The notes under the pieces: generated by a model
The model's database searches: none
What the model saw: only the letters and a program-made list of their open reading frames with translations
What the model was told of the DNA's origin: nothing
Made by a program: the position numbers and the translations under genes
NCBI GenBank assembly: GCA_000277445.1
Contig: AJWJ01000069.1
Location: 1-64,000, forward strand
Direction of reading: 5' to 3'
DNA from: Polysphondylium violaceum
Lineage: Eukaryota; Evosea; Eumycetozoa; Dictyosteliales; Dictyosteliaceae
Length of the DNA stretch: 64,000 nucleotides
In this document: in pieces, positions 34,414 to 45,443 of the stretch
How the letters are laid out: every line of letters starts with the position of its first letter
Position numbering within the stretch: position 1 is the stretch's first letter

Positions 34414-35310
34414 TTAATTACTAAAGTTGGTAGAGGTACTCTCATCTTTATAATCAATAAGATCTTTTTGAATATCTTGAATTCTTTTTTCAAAGAGACC
34501 AAATGAATCTGGACCAATTGGTAAAGTAAGAGGTGGGTTCTTTTCTTTGGAGACCTTGATTAAAAGAGCTGCCAACTTGGAGGGGTCACCTACTTTATCA
34601 GAATTAAGTAATTGAGAAAATTGATTGACAAACTCTTGGGAACTAGAATAATCTGGGTTTTGTTTGGCTACAACCATAGACTTTGGATCTAAAATCTCGG
34701 TTCTAAAGACACCAGGAAGAACTGAGGTAACATTGATTCCAAATGGTTTTAATTCTGTTTGTAAATGTTGAGTGACACCATCAAGGGCAAATTTAGTGGC
34801 ACCATAAACACTACCGTTAGGGAAAGCGCCACTGAAACCGGCAATGGATGAGATGTTGAATATATGTGGACCGTGTTCGGTGGTTTTGTTGTTTCTTAGA
34901 TGGGGAAGTACGTTTCTAATGACATTAAAGACACCAAATACGTTTACATCAAATTGAGAACGAGCTTCTTGATCAGTAATGGATTCGAAAGCTCCCATTA
35001 AAGCATATCCAGCATTATTTACAACGATATCAATCTTTGCAAACTTGGCCAAACTATCAGAAATCGATTGTTTGATACTTTCTTCATTGAGCAAGTCGAC
35101 AACTAAAGGTAAAACTTGTTCAGCATTGTAATGTTGGCCCAAGTTGTCAATTAACAATTGTTTACTTCTTGTGGTGGCGACCACTTTAAAGCCATCTTGG
35201 ACCAATTTCTTTACCAATTCAAGGCCAAGACCTTTGGAGGCACCAGTAACATACCAAACAATGTTGTTATTTTCATTTGATGTATTTGTGGATGAAATAG
35301 TAGTAGACAT
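34414..35310 (-). CDS. Short-chain dehydrogenase/reductase (classical SDR)
   Basis: Single exon, 298 aa. The Rossmann motif TGASKGLG (residues 22-29), the NNAG motif near 96, a conserved Ser in NISSIAG and the catalytic YGATK are all present. The sequence after the active site (LQTELKPFGINVTSVLPG) fits NADP-dependent classical SDRs of broad substrate range, similar to bacterial oxidoreductases of the DltE/retinol-dehydrogenase-like type. The substrate cannot be deduced. It follows importin-alpha D on the same strand, apparently by chance. Confidence 0.93.
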   Translation of the reverse strand: MSTTISSTNTSNENNNIVWYVTGASKGLGLELVKKLVQDGFKVVATTRSKQLLIDNLGQHYNAEQVLPLVVDLLNEESIKQSISDSLAKFAKIDIVVNNAGYALMGAFESITDQEARSQFDVNVFGVFNVIRNVLPHLRNNKTTEHGPHIFNISSIAGFSGAFPNGSVYGATKFALDGVTQHLQTELKPFGINVTSVLPGVFRTEILDPKSMVVAKQNPDYSSSQEFVNQFSQLLNSDKVGDPSKLAALLIKVSKEKNPPLTLPIGPDSFGLFEKRIQDIQKDLIDYKDESTSTNFSN

Positions 35311-35851
35311 TTTAATTTAATATAAAAAATATTTTAATAAATAATAGAGATGTATTTGTGTGATTATGATATAATTGAATGACTAATCTAAAGAATTGTT
35401 GAATCAATTTATAGGTTTTCATTTTTTAATTTATCCAAAACCGACCTATTCTTTTATAAAATGTTTGCAATTATAAAATTAGGTGTTAGAATCGCATACA
35501 AATGATGAAATCGAAAATAAGACAAATTTGTGTCTCTTGGCATATGACCAGTCCCGAGAAGGTTTTTTTTTTTTATGGGTTTAATGTTAAAATTTTTTTT
35601 TTTTATTGAAACTCGAGTTTTTTTATGAATCCCATTTTCAAAAACATCGATTTTTTTTTGTTGGAATTCCAACCCCTTTTTTAGCAACACCAAAAGTATT
35701 TCCCCCACATATTGACAACTCTTTTCATTTTTTTGAATTTTTTTTCATTTTTTTTTTAAATTTTGCGCGCACTATTATTCATAACAAGGGAAAAGTAGAA
35801 AAAGAATTTTCTGACTGGATCACCTTAAATAACTGTGCATGATCATATATT
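35311..35851. other. Intergenic region upstream of the SDR gene
   Basis: AT-rich promoter-side DNA of the SDR gene with T runs at 35563-35573 and 35596-35604. I see no coding sequence or RNA. It ends where homology to the 49-50 kb region begins. Confidence 0.5.
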
Positions 35852-37160
35852 AAAAAATTGATTAATAATAACAATTAATTTATTATTAAGAATTTTGGGT
35901 TGGAAAAGAACCAATCATACCATTCATTTGAACTTTTTTTCTACCATGGTAGAAATAGTTAAGATATTATCAGCCTCATATTTATGATCTAAATAAGAAA
36001 TGTAAGTTAGAAGGAATTGGTTTCTTTGAACTCTTTGGCTTCATATTTTTAGAAGTATGTAAAGAAGGAAAACATCTAATTGATCGGCATTTTCAACTAC
36101 GATTTCATTATCAATAATTTTTGTTTTGATCATCTTTTTGGTAAAAAGTTCGATTAAGCTGGACATATGAGTTTGATCTCCATATTTGGCTTTCTTTTTT
36201 TTCTCTGGTTTAACAAATAATTTGATTTGTTTAGAATGAGTAGGATATGGTGATATAGATACTTGAACAAAAATCACCTTTTCATTACTATCTTTAGTGG
36301 CAGGGTAATAGAAAGCTCCATCAATATGAGTATAGTCGGGGGGAACTCAACACAAATAGGTTCATCAAAGAAAAAATCCGAAGGTATATTTTGTTTTTTT
36401 AAAACACGATCACAGGGAGATTATTCGACATACTGGCTACCTTGATTATGAGAACCAAATGAAAATCTTCCACCTCGTTGTAGTAATTCAGGGAAGCGTG
36501 TTCAAAGTCAAAAGGACATACACCTTTATTCTTCTCAAGTCTTTTCTTATCCAACAATTCCTTTCCGATCGTTGGTTTTGAACAATACACTGGTAAGTTA
36601 AGAGAAAATTAATTAATAAAAAACAATTTTAATAGAAAGAAACTACATGCATTTCTTTTGATAAAAACTTGAAGGTCCATTCATGAGTTTGGAAGTTGTA
36701 GTAGTGAAAAGCTTTAAGATCTTGAACATTATTTGTAATTGTTAGTGAAATAAAAATGATGTTGTTTCTTAAGACAGGGTTTTTATACCCCTGCTCAACT
36801 CAATTGAAAATAAAAATAATAGAAACAAATGTTTAGAGATATCATTGTTGTTCAAGGAATTCACTCTTTCCTATCATTAATAAATATTTGTTTTGAATTT
36901 TTGTGCTGTCAGTCTTTTTTTTTCGGGGCTTTTTTTCCTTCCACTCAAAAAAATTCTGGCACAGATAGAATCATGTAACAAGTAATAATCTTTGTCACCG
37001 AGCAGCCTCTATATATAATTGAATGAGTCTCAAATTATCTATTCCTACATCATTAATTGCTCTAAATAATCTACAATTACCCAATACCAAGATGCAGCAC
37101 TATTTATTAAATCTAAACGGTTTCTTTTGCTAAAAAAAAATATCTTTGAGGTTGAATTAA
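35852..37160 (-). repeat. Inverted duplicate of 48990-50310 (arm 1)
   Basis: The minus strand of this block matches the plus strand of 48990-50310 along its length. The match includes ~500 bp upstream of the Crinkler/RHS-like gene (ATCATTGTTGTTCAAGGAAT and GGGTTTTTATACCC-type strings are shared), the gene itself and ~40 bp of 3' flank. The divergence is visible but moderate. The two arms enclose about 11.8 kb with five ordinary genes. Confidence 0.75.
35923..36690 (-). pseudogene. Broken copy of the Crinkler/RHS-like gene
   Basis: Counterpart of the intact gene at 49485-50257 within the inverted duplication. Long pieces are clearly alike: an LLDKKRLEKNKG stretch near the N terminus, VQVSISPYPTHSK in the middle and KAKYGDQTHMSSLI further on. 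The locus is broken, with about two or three breaks, and is best seen as a fossil. The high similarity to the intact copy suggests a rather recent loss. Confidence 0.75.
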
Positions 37161-37452
37161 GATAAACAACTGTTGAATTTTATGAAAATACTTCGATTGG
37201 AAACCATTAACAAAAAAAGAATTTGGAGATAGGGTCCGCCTTACATGCATTGAGTAGTGTCCACTTTTCTTTTTGTACGATAACAATGATCTGAATTTTA
37301 ATAGAGATAAAAATAGGTAATATTACATCCAAATAAAAATATTTAAAAAATAAAAAAATTAAAAAAATTAAAATTTTAAAAAAAAACTACCCCATATATC
37401 TCATACTATACAACACAATTACCACAAACAAAGGGGGCAAAATACTTTGAAA
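37161..37452. promoter_or_regulatory. Upstream region of the WASP-like gene
   Basis: AT-rich DNA between the end of the inverted-duplication arm and the WASP-like start, with A-rich tracts at 37330-37390 just upstream of the coding region. Nothing else was recognised. Confidence 0.45.
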
Positions 37453-39822
37453 ATGACACAATCATGTTTAAACTGCGATTGTAAAACATTTGATCCCAAT
37501 CCTTTTAAACCCCTCTATTGTTCAGGATGTTTACATATTCATACAAAGAAATCACCAAATGTATCTGTGAATACTAATCCTCCTGCCAGTAGTGGTTCAA
37601 GCAATGCTGCTAAACCTTCACTCTCTTCATCAACAAACAATGCAAACAAATCCTCTCAAGTAAACAAACAATTACCACCCAAACCAGTTGGTAAATCTGC
37701 CTCAACAAATTCATTATTAAATACGAGTAATAATAGCAATACTAGTAATAGTAATATCAATAATAAAGAAAGACCTAAAGGACAAAACTTTACAAAACCA
37801 AATACAACAACAACCACTTCATCTACTACAAAATCAACTGCATCTAATAATAGTAGTAATAGTAATAGTACATCTTCACCATCTTCATCAAAGCTATCAT
37901 TATCTAGTTTCTCAAATAAACTTGGAAGTATTAAAGATAATCTTAAAGATAAATACAATACACTTATGAGTAGTGAAAAAGAAGAACAACAACTTGGACT
38001 TGAGATCTCTGGACCCACCGATTATAAACATAATACACATATTGGTATAACAGAGAATGGTGGTATTTCAACTAGAAATATTCCAGAGGAATGGAAATCT
38101 ACTTTTCAACAAATTGATATGGCTTTAAAGAGTAGAGGAAGAAAAGGTGTTACGAAAAAAGAAGCTACATTCATCTTGAATGCTGTACTTAGTAATCAAT
38201 ATGCCAAAGGTCCTGCATCCACCTCTACCAACGCCCCTCCATTACCACCAAAACCAAATGGTAATAGTAATAATAATAGTGGCAATAATAGTAATATTGC
38301 AAGTGTTACTCAACAAAGTAATAAACCTTTACCTTCAGCACCAGCTAAATCAATTAATATCAGTACCTCTACTGCCACCACCACTAGTAATAAGTCAACT
38401 TATTCAACTCCTTCATCTTATAATTCAAATATTTCAACATCGACATCATCTGCATCATCATATACACCATCAACAACAAAGGCAACACAAGTTAATACAA
38501 TTGATACAAAAGAACTTGAACAATTACGTGAAAAGGTGAAGCAATTAGAGAATAAATTAGCAACTAGTGAAAATAATTTATCATCTATTACAAACAAATA
38601 CAAGGCATTGGAAAGTAATAATCAATTGGTTGTAAATGAAACCAAGTCATTGGAAAATGAATTATCTACACTAAAGAAATCGTTATTGGACTCTAAAAAG
38701 AATATTGAATCTGACAAAGGACCTCTTTTAGAAAAGATTCAACAACTTGAATCCAAACTTAAAGATGCCGAACTTGAAAAGAAATCATTGACTGCCAAAG
38801 AAAGTGAACTTGATGGCCGTGTCAAACAATTGTCCAACACAAACAAGGACCAAGAACAAAAGCTATTTGATAGTCAAATCAAGGTCAAAGAACTCTCTAC
38901 TCAATTGGATTCACTTAAAAAGTCTTTTGAACTCTCTGCCACTGCAAACAACAATGCCTCTGCCGCAGAATACAGTAAACAAGTACAAGAGCTCACTCGT
39001 CAATACTCTGTCAAAGAAAAGGAAATTAGAGAGTCCTATGAAAAACAATACTCGTCGAGAATCAATCAACAAAAAACTGAACTCGATTCCGTACAAGCCA
39101 GCTTATCCAAAGAGCAATCCAAATCCTCTAAATTAGAATTAGATCTAGCCTCCAAGATCAGAGATTTGGACAACAGCACTACTCAAAAAGACGATCTCAA
39201 GAAACAATTGTCAAGCCAACAAACTCAAAATGAACAACTCTTGTCTCAACTTGACGCCACCAACAACAGCCTCAAATCCCTCAAACTCTCACAAGCTCAA
39301 TCCCAAAACATCAACGAATCCAACACCAAACAAGTTCAAGATCAATTGAAATCACTCAGCGACACCAACTCCTCACTCTCGAGCAAGAATCAAGAACTTC
39401 AATCCACCATTGACAAACTCAAGGCCCAATGCTCACAATATGAGCAAAAGATGAGTGATTTACAAAAATCCTTGGCTGAAAGTAAATCAAACAGTAGCAG
39501 TGTTGTATCTACCCCACCCATTTCATCTGGCTCCTCTACCCCACCCCCACCTCCACCTCCACCAGCCCCACCTGCACCAACATTCAAAACAGCCCCACCA
39601 GCTGGCGACTCTAATAGAATGGCACTCTTGGATGCCATCAAAAAACCAGATATCGTGCTCAAAACAGTGACTGAAGATATGAAAACTGCCTATGATCCCG
39701 TGGAAGACGATCCCAACAGTATGGTAAATCTTTTGGTCAAAGCTCTTATTGATCGTAGAGCTGGCATGAATGAAAACGATGATGACGAAGATGATGATGA
39801 CGAAATGGATTGGAATGATTAA
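37453..39822 (+). CDS. WASP-like protein: zinc ribbon, CRIB, coiled coil, poly-Pro, WH2, acidic tail (no WH1)
   Basis: Single exon, 789 aa. The N terminus has CLNCDCKTF...LYCSGC (residues 5-29), a small zinc-binding motif. After a Ser/Asn/Thr-rich linker comes a CRIB motif, ISGPTDYKHNTHIG (~180-195), for Rac/Cdc42-type GTPases. Then a short helical domain (GRKGVTKKEATFILNAVL), a long coiled coil (~350-680), a PPPPPPPP tract, a WH2-type segment NRMALLDAIKKPDIVLKTV, and an acidic end EMDWND with the Trp that contacts Arp2/3. It probably links Rho-family GTPases to actin nucleation, like the WH1-less WASP-B/C proteins of dictyostelids. The ATG at 37453 is chosen as the first Met before the zinc motif. 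Confidence 0.88.
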   Translation: MTQSCLNCDCKTFDPNPFKPLYCSGCLHIHTKKSPNVSVNTNPPASSGSSNAAKPSLSSSTNNANKSSQVNKQLPPKPVGKSASTNSLLNTSNNSNTSNSNINNKERPKGQNFTKPNTTTTTSSTTKSTASNNSSNSNSTSSPSSSKLSLSSFSNKLGSIKDNLKDKYNTLMSSEKEEQQLGLEISGPTDYKHNTHIGITENGGISTRNIPEEWKSTFQQIDMALKSRGRKGVTKKEATFILNAVLSNQYAKGPASTSTNAPPLPPKPNGNSNNNSGNNSNIASVTQQSNKPLPSAPAKSINISTSTATTTSNKSTYSTPSSYNSNISTSTSSASSYTPSTTKATQVNTIDTKELEQLREKVKQLENKLATSENNLSSITNKYKALESNNQLVVNETKSLENELSTLKKSLLDSKKNIESDKGPLLEKIQQLESKLKDAELEKKSLTAKESELDGRVKQLSNTNKDQEQKLFDSQIKVKELSTQLDSLKKSFELSATANNNASAAEYSKQVQELTRQYSVKEKEIRESYEKQYSSRINQQKTELDSVQASLSKEQSKSSKLELDLASKIRDLDNSTTQKDDLKKQLSSQQTQNEQLLSQLDATNNSLKSLKLSQAQSQNINESNTKQVQDQLKSLSDTNSSLSSKNQELQSTIDKLKAQCSQYEQKMSDLQKSLAESKSNSSSVVSTPPISSGSSTPPPPPPPPAPPAPTFKTAPPAGDSNRMALLDAIKKPDIVLKTVTEDMKTAYDPVEDDPNSMVNLLVKALIDRRAGMNENDDDEDDDDEMDWND

Positions 39823-39948
39823 AAAAAAAATTTTATTACCTTATTTATATCATTACCTTATTTATTTAAATAAAATACCACTCTGTGTAATTGTACTAGT
39901 TATTTCTAAATTCTACTTTTAGTAATAGTGTATACATATATTGGGCCC

Positions 39949-41223
39949 TCATACAGGAATGAGTTTATGGAGCTCCCATTCTTTCATATGGACTTGTAGA
40001 TCGACATGTCCATATGAAATAGTGGGAGCTCCGTCTCTATCGAAGCTGTCTCGGATTCGATGAGATCTAATGTATGTTCCATGAAACGATAAAATGCCCC
40101 ATCGATCACCATGCTGGACTAGAATAAACTTTTCCCAATCCAAAAGATTATTGCTGAGATCCAATCTTGCACCTTGACCACCAGGGTGAGCTCTGAGGTA
40201 GAGACCATTTTCATTTCGAATGGCCACTTTGTAACCTTCGACTGGGACCAATGTGAATATTTGTGATGGGCCTCGATGCTTTGAATAGAGATCCACACCA
40301 ACCAAAGGAGCCCTAGCAGTCATGTATTGTCCATGCCAGTTTTGAATTACAATATTTCTATTCCAAAAATCAGAACCTCTGAGTCTCTTTTCGGCCAAGA
40401 TTTTGGCCTCCAATTCTCTTCTATGGATCTCTGCCAATCTCTGTTGCTCAGCCAAGACACGTTGTTGCTCGGCCAGTTGAAGTTCTCGTGCTTGTTGTCT
40501 ACGTTTTTCTTCCTCTATTCTCTGGTAATGCGAATTGATGTTGTTTCTCATTGCTTGTTCATTTGTGGGTATAGCGGTTGTGCAGCCCTGTAAATGTACT
40601 AGTAGGATTGTCTTTGCATCAACACGGTTTTTCAAGGTAGGCTGTTCGTCCTCTGTCATATTATTGACATGTATAAATTTATTACATCTCGACACAATGG
40701 CATTGGTTTGGTTGTTTTCATTGATAATCAGTTGTTTATCAGTGTTACAAGCCTCTGTGTCTGTAAACTTTGGAAATCTGGTTCTGACAATGGTTGTTAT
40801 TCTCGAGACATCTTGTCCAAACACCAAATTGAGAAGATTGTAGGCATTAATTTCATCCTGTGTAAATTTACCACTAAACACGTAAATGATTTGCGAAAGA
40901 TTGTCTGTGATTCCTTTGAAGGCCGATACCATCTGGTCAAGAATTTGAAGTTCACCCATTTTAGTGTCACCCAAACCCACTGTATCCATGATATTATACA
41001 GCACACCCTGATGACTAAACGACACTACTTTATATTGTTTTGTCTCTGACACACCATATTCACTTTCTCTAAAACTATTGGTCGATGTAATGATATTGCA
41101 CAACGTAGATTTACCAGATCCTATATTATTCATTCATGACCAATGTTAGTATTCTATTTTATTCCATATATCAACACACAACACATTACCTGTTCTACCT
41201 ATAATTAAGATTGTTCTTGTCAT
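39949..41223 (-). CDS. AIG1/GIMAP-type GTPase fused to a fascin-like beta-trefoil
   Basis: Two exons, minus strand: 41190-41223 and 39949-41120; 401 aa. The intron splits the P-loop, and splicing restores GRTGSGKST (9-17). A G3 motif DTVGLGD and the AIG1-type conserved box region (IIYVFSGKFTQDE) follow. The usual G4 T/SKxD is not obvious. Residues ~205-265 form a Glu/Arg/Gln-rich helix (EEEKRRQQARELQLAEQ). The C-terminal ~130 residues (NWHGQYMTA, NENGLYLRAHPGG, SFHGTYIRSH) show the repeated pattern of fascin/actin-cross-linking beta-trefoils. AIG1 GTPases assemble on membranes; a trefoil could target actin or glycans (inference). Confidence 0.87.
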
Positions 41224-41819
41224 TTTAATTCATGAATCAATACTGATCACATCTTACACAAGATATATATCCAACACTTGAGAAACTGAAAAAAAGACCA
41301 ATTGAAAAAATTGAAAACTTGAAAAAAATTGAAAATCGTGCAAGCAAATAAAAATCTTGGCATCTTTCCACCATACTGGGGGTTCAAGTTTAAGATTTGA
41401 AAAAGAAAGAATGGAAAATGGATCTTTATAGATTTTATGTATCTTTTAATCATTTGGTTTTCTACCAGATAAATAGGAATATATTTTATGAGGGATTTTG
41501 TTATAGGAACAAAGAGGGAAAATGACAAAGAAGAATATTACATAGGTGGTATTAGAGGAGCCAGAATTGCTTCTGTTGATGTTTTTTTTTTGTTTTAAAT
41601 TTTTTTTTTATTATACTTTTTTGGAGATTATCAAATAATCCAAGAGGGGTCGGAAAGGAAAAAAGTTTATAATTGTAAACATCTAAATTATTCATTAGGC
41701 CTAAATTATAAACTATGTCCAGTAAATTTTGTTGTTTCTAACAATATATAAATATATATATAAATATAAAGTATTTTTTTTGTTTTTTTTTCTTTTTCCA
41801 TTTTCTTTTTCTTTCTTTT
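41224..41819. promoter_or_regulatory. Intergenic region, eIF2B-alpha 3' end to AIG1 GTPase 5' end
   Basis: About 600 bp, AT-rich, with T runs at 41580-41610 and 41776-41790. The open minus-strand frame at 41247-41528 is F/I/K-rich and reads as a by-product of base composition. No RNA or repeat was seen. Confidence 0.5.
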
Positions 41820-43221
41820 TTAGTAATATAATTTAATTAATTCATCAGAAACGGCGGAAGGTGTCAAAACTCCCAATTCAGTAAAAAGCAAAGTAATGTA
41901 TGATGGTGGAGTGTAATCTAAAGTAGGGGAATCAATCTAAATTATATTATATTATATTAATATATAAAAGATGAGTTGTGGTATATAAATATAAATGAAA
42001 TTAATTACATACAGTTAAAAGATCTAATTTTTCGCAATTTGAACAACTTTGACAAACTTTAAAATCATTTGGACTTTCTTTCTTTAAACTTTCAATATCG
42101 GACTGATTTAAAGGATATGATCTAGTGAATTTAAAACTTTCAGCTGCTACGTAAAATGGTTTCTTGAATGCTTTAGCTACAATACTGATTTGATAGGTTC
42201 CAATTTTATTTACAATACCTCCATTTTCTACAATGGCTTCTGCACCACACAAAACATAATCTACCTTGTCTATAATTCTAGATACACCACCGTCCATAAT
42301 TAATTTAACTGGAATTTTAGCTGCTTGTAATTTAATAGCAGTTTTATATCTATTATATAAATGATTATTATTAATATACGTATAAATAGATATAAATATC
42401 AACTATATCTATATATAGTTACCCTGATGAATCTGGTCTTGATTCTGTAACTATAACTGAAAATCTTTTTCCTTGAAAAGCTGCATTTAATAATAAAGCC
42501 AAAACTACTCTAGAATAACCATGAACTAAAATAGTGACGCCATCTCTAATAAATTTATCGGCCAACTGTGAAATCTTTGTTCTACTCATTGATGATTTTG
42601 TTGATAATTGTTCACCTCTTTCAATTAAATTTACTTTACATTGATCAAAATTCTAATTGGTATCTATATATTAGTATTGATTTGATAACGAGTAACTCCT
42701 AATAAACAACTTACTGGGAAATCAAGTGATGTTCTTGTAACAAATCTTATGAATAAGTCACAAACTGATGATAATGATATAGATTGATTGAATGGACAAT
42801 TTTTCAATTGTTTTGTTGCATCTTCTAAATCTTTTTGTAAACCCATAATGGTGGTTGCATGACTAGTTCTAATTACTTCTGTTAATATTTTAATTGCTGG
42901 AATAGCGACTGAAACTTCTGATTCTTTTTTAATCATTACTTCAAATCTATCTACAACTATAGAATGATAATGATACAAAGTATTAGTACACAACATATGA
43001 CTTGTATCTACATAGAGAAAAAAGAAAAGAAATCCTCACCCCCCTCTCATCCCCCCGCCCCAATAAAGTTTCTAAAGAATATCTAAAATCACATTGCAGT
43101 GTGATGGGGGCGATTCTCTCATCAAGCACACACACAGAATTGTTTGTGATGATCAAATCTAAAAATATACTACAACATTAAACTTACCCCAAGCGAAATC
43201 TTTATTTAATATAGTTGTCAT
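41820..43221 (-). CDS. eif2b1: Translation initiation factor eIF2B subunit alpha
   Basis: Five exons, minus strand: 43188-43221, 42715-42956, 42423-42652, 42013-42349, 41820-41936; 319 aa, near the usual ~305. Family marks: [15 protein letters not shown] near the N terminus, the central [53 protein letters not shown], and the C-terminal [26 protein letters not shown]. eIF2B is the GDP-GTP exchange factor for eIF2; alpha belongs to the regulatory part that senses phosphorylated eIF2. The first intron is long (231 nt) and contains a C/G-rich stretch unusual for this genome. Confidence 0.95.
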
Positions 43222-45443
43222 TATATTATGTATATGAATGTGTGTTGTGTATATGAATATGTATGTGCGATGCTTTTAATTTGATTTGTATTTATATGAT
43301 TCTATTAATAAAAAAAAAAAATCTTTTTTTTTTTTGTATAAATAGAAAAAAAAAAAAAAATAATGTGATTGTAGGAAAATGATAAGTATACTATAAATGT
43401 ATGTAATGGTATAAGGATGTAATGGTATAATGTATATATGTGTATATATGCTGGTGTTAACCCCAAGTGTATTAAATTGGGAACAAAGATACTGCCAATA
43501 AATGATCGACGGCTGTGTGATTGAAATAAATTTATATGTATAAAAAATAAAAATCCAAATATATAAATATGTAACTATAAACTTTGGTGCGAGAAACAAC
43601 AAAACCAACAAAAAAAAAAAAAAAAAAAAAAAAACAAAAAAAACAAAAAAAAGAATGTGTGTGTAGGGAGGGTACGACGGAAGATGACAGTAAAATATAA
43701 TGGGTAGTTGCTGAAAAGGAAACCTAAAGAAATAGCACCAGTGGCCACTGAAAAAAAAATAGAAAAAAAAAAAATACAAAAAAAAATACAAAAAATATAT
43801 TGCTGTTTTTATCAAAAAAAAAATTGTTTTAAAAAAAGGTTACAAAATTAGCTTTCTTTAGTATCAACCTATTAGGGTAAAAAAATGCAGAGTTTTTGAT
43901 TTTTATGAAAAAAAAAAAATTATTATTTTTGATGAAACGAATTTTTTCAACTCTTAGGGTGAGAAGGAGAAAAAGAGAGAAAAAAAAGAAAAATCCTTTT
44001 CAGTAAAATAAAATAAGGACTGCCAATTGAAACAAATTTACTAAATCAGGAGTTTCCCAAAACTTAATTTTTAGGTGATCACACACTAAAAAGAAAAAAA
44101 TTTAAAAAAACATTTGAAAAAGAATCTTTGAAAAAATATCTAGCCAAGAATGCTCAACAGTGGCAGTTTGTTTTTGATTGATTTTAACAGGGTTTTAGAC
44201 ACTAGAGTGTGTTAATTAAATGGTCAAGACGTTGAGGTTGTGGTTGCCCATAACCAACAATAAAAAAACTAGTCGCTCATATCAGAGTTTGGGGGTGCAA
44301 TGTGTTTGGGGGTGCACATATTCAATCAACATTATTCCAACAACAGGATCTCTTGCAAACTTCAACAAGAAATGTTTACAATCACAATAACCTCTATAGT
44401 GGAGACTCACACATACATATAACAAACTACAAAAGTGTGTGTTGGGCAATCAAATCAATCACACGTAAACGATTTTGATCCATTGTGTGTAGAAGAGGTA
44501 TAATAATGGGGCTTTGGATTTGTGTGTGGAAAAAAAAAAAACTTTTTTTGAAAAGATGGCCCACTATCTTTGAGAAAAGTACGAATTTGGTCAATTTATA
44601 ATTTTACTCGATTTGGTTAAAACCTCTTTACCCATAGCAAATTTCAATGGCCCATAAACAGAGTACAGGTCCTTTAAACACATCCACAATTATTCCTGAT
44701 TTTATTATTGTAACAACACCTATGATTATTATTATTTAATTTTGTTTACCTTGATCTCTTTATAAATGAAATAAATCGAATAAGATTTCATATCATAAAT
44801 TACTCATCCATCATAGTATAAAGAAAACCTTCCAACCCATTTTAATAATTATTTATTATTTATTAAATATCTCACCAGCCAATCATCAAACCTTTTTTTA
44901 GCTTTTTATTGATTTTTTTTTTGTGATTTCAAAAAATCTCAATATGAAAGATCTTTTTTTTTTTTCAAATATCCATCAGATAAAAGAAGCAGTATTTTTG
45001 ATTAGATAATTGAAATACCGTATTAAAAAATTTCGTTGAAAGTAATATAAGAGATCTAGCGTTTGTTATCCACCACATGAGCCATTCTCCACAACCGACT
45101 TTGATTTGAGGAGTAGAGTGTTGATGAAATGGAATTAGTTTCTTATGTGAACTTCGAGACACTATTTTTACTCCACTCGAATTGTTTACATAGATGAAAG
45201 AATCAAGTTGAAAAACATGTTTGTCTGACTCGAATTCTAAAGAAGAAAATGACTTTTCTATAGAAAAAAAGATATTTGAATTTTTTTTATTTATTTTTTT
45301 TGTAATTTTTTTTTTTTTTTTGTTTGATTTTTTTTTGATTTTTTTGAAATTGAAAAAACTTATCCGTCTTGTTCAAGTTGATCAAAATCATTAATATAGC
45401 ACACAGCATACACACTCTCTCACTCTATATATAAAAACATAAG
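43222..45443. other. 2.2-kb intergenic region between divergent eIF2B-alpha and cytidine deaminase genes
   Basis: AT-rich, with A runs (43312-43320, 43347-43360 and ~43611-43633), T runs before the deaminase start and short TG-rich microsatellite-like stretches near 43230-43260. A direct repeat lies at 44287-44316 (separate entry). The minus-strand frame 44965-45162 has no recognisable motif and is not annotated. Two CCCATAA strings (44247-44253, 44652-44658) resemble the Pol III upstream element of dictyostelid small RNAs, but no RNA structure follows clearly. Confidence 0.5.
44287..44316. repeat. Direct repeat of GTTTGGGGGTGCA
   Basis: Two exact 13-bp copies (44287-44299 and 44304-44316), spaced 17 bp start to start, so less than two helical turns apart. 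G-rich boxes of this type stand out in the AT-rich spacer and recall GT-rich transcription-factor sites of dictyostelid developmental promoters; the factor is not known. Confidence 0.5.

Noticed and set aside
44247-44660. CCCATAA strings as Pol III upstream elements of small RNAs
   Set aside because: No structured transcript or terminator at the expected distance; the 7-bp motif alone is too weak.
44965-45162. 65-codon minus-strand frame in the eIF2B-alpha/cda spacer
   Set aside because: No recognisable motif and no neighbouring exons with consistent splicing.
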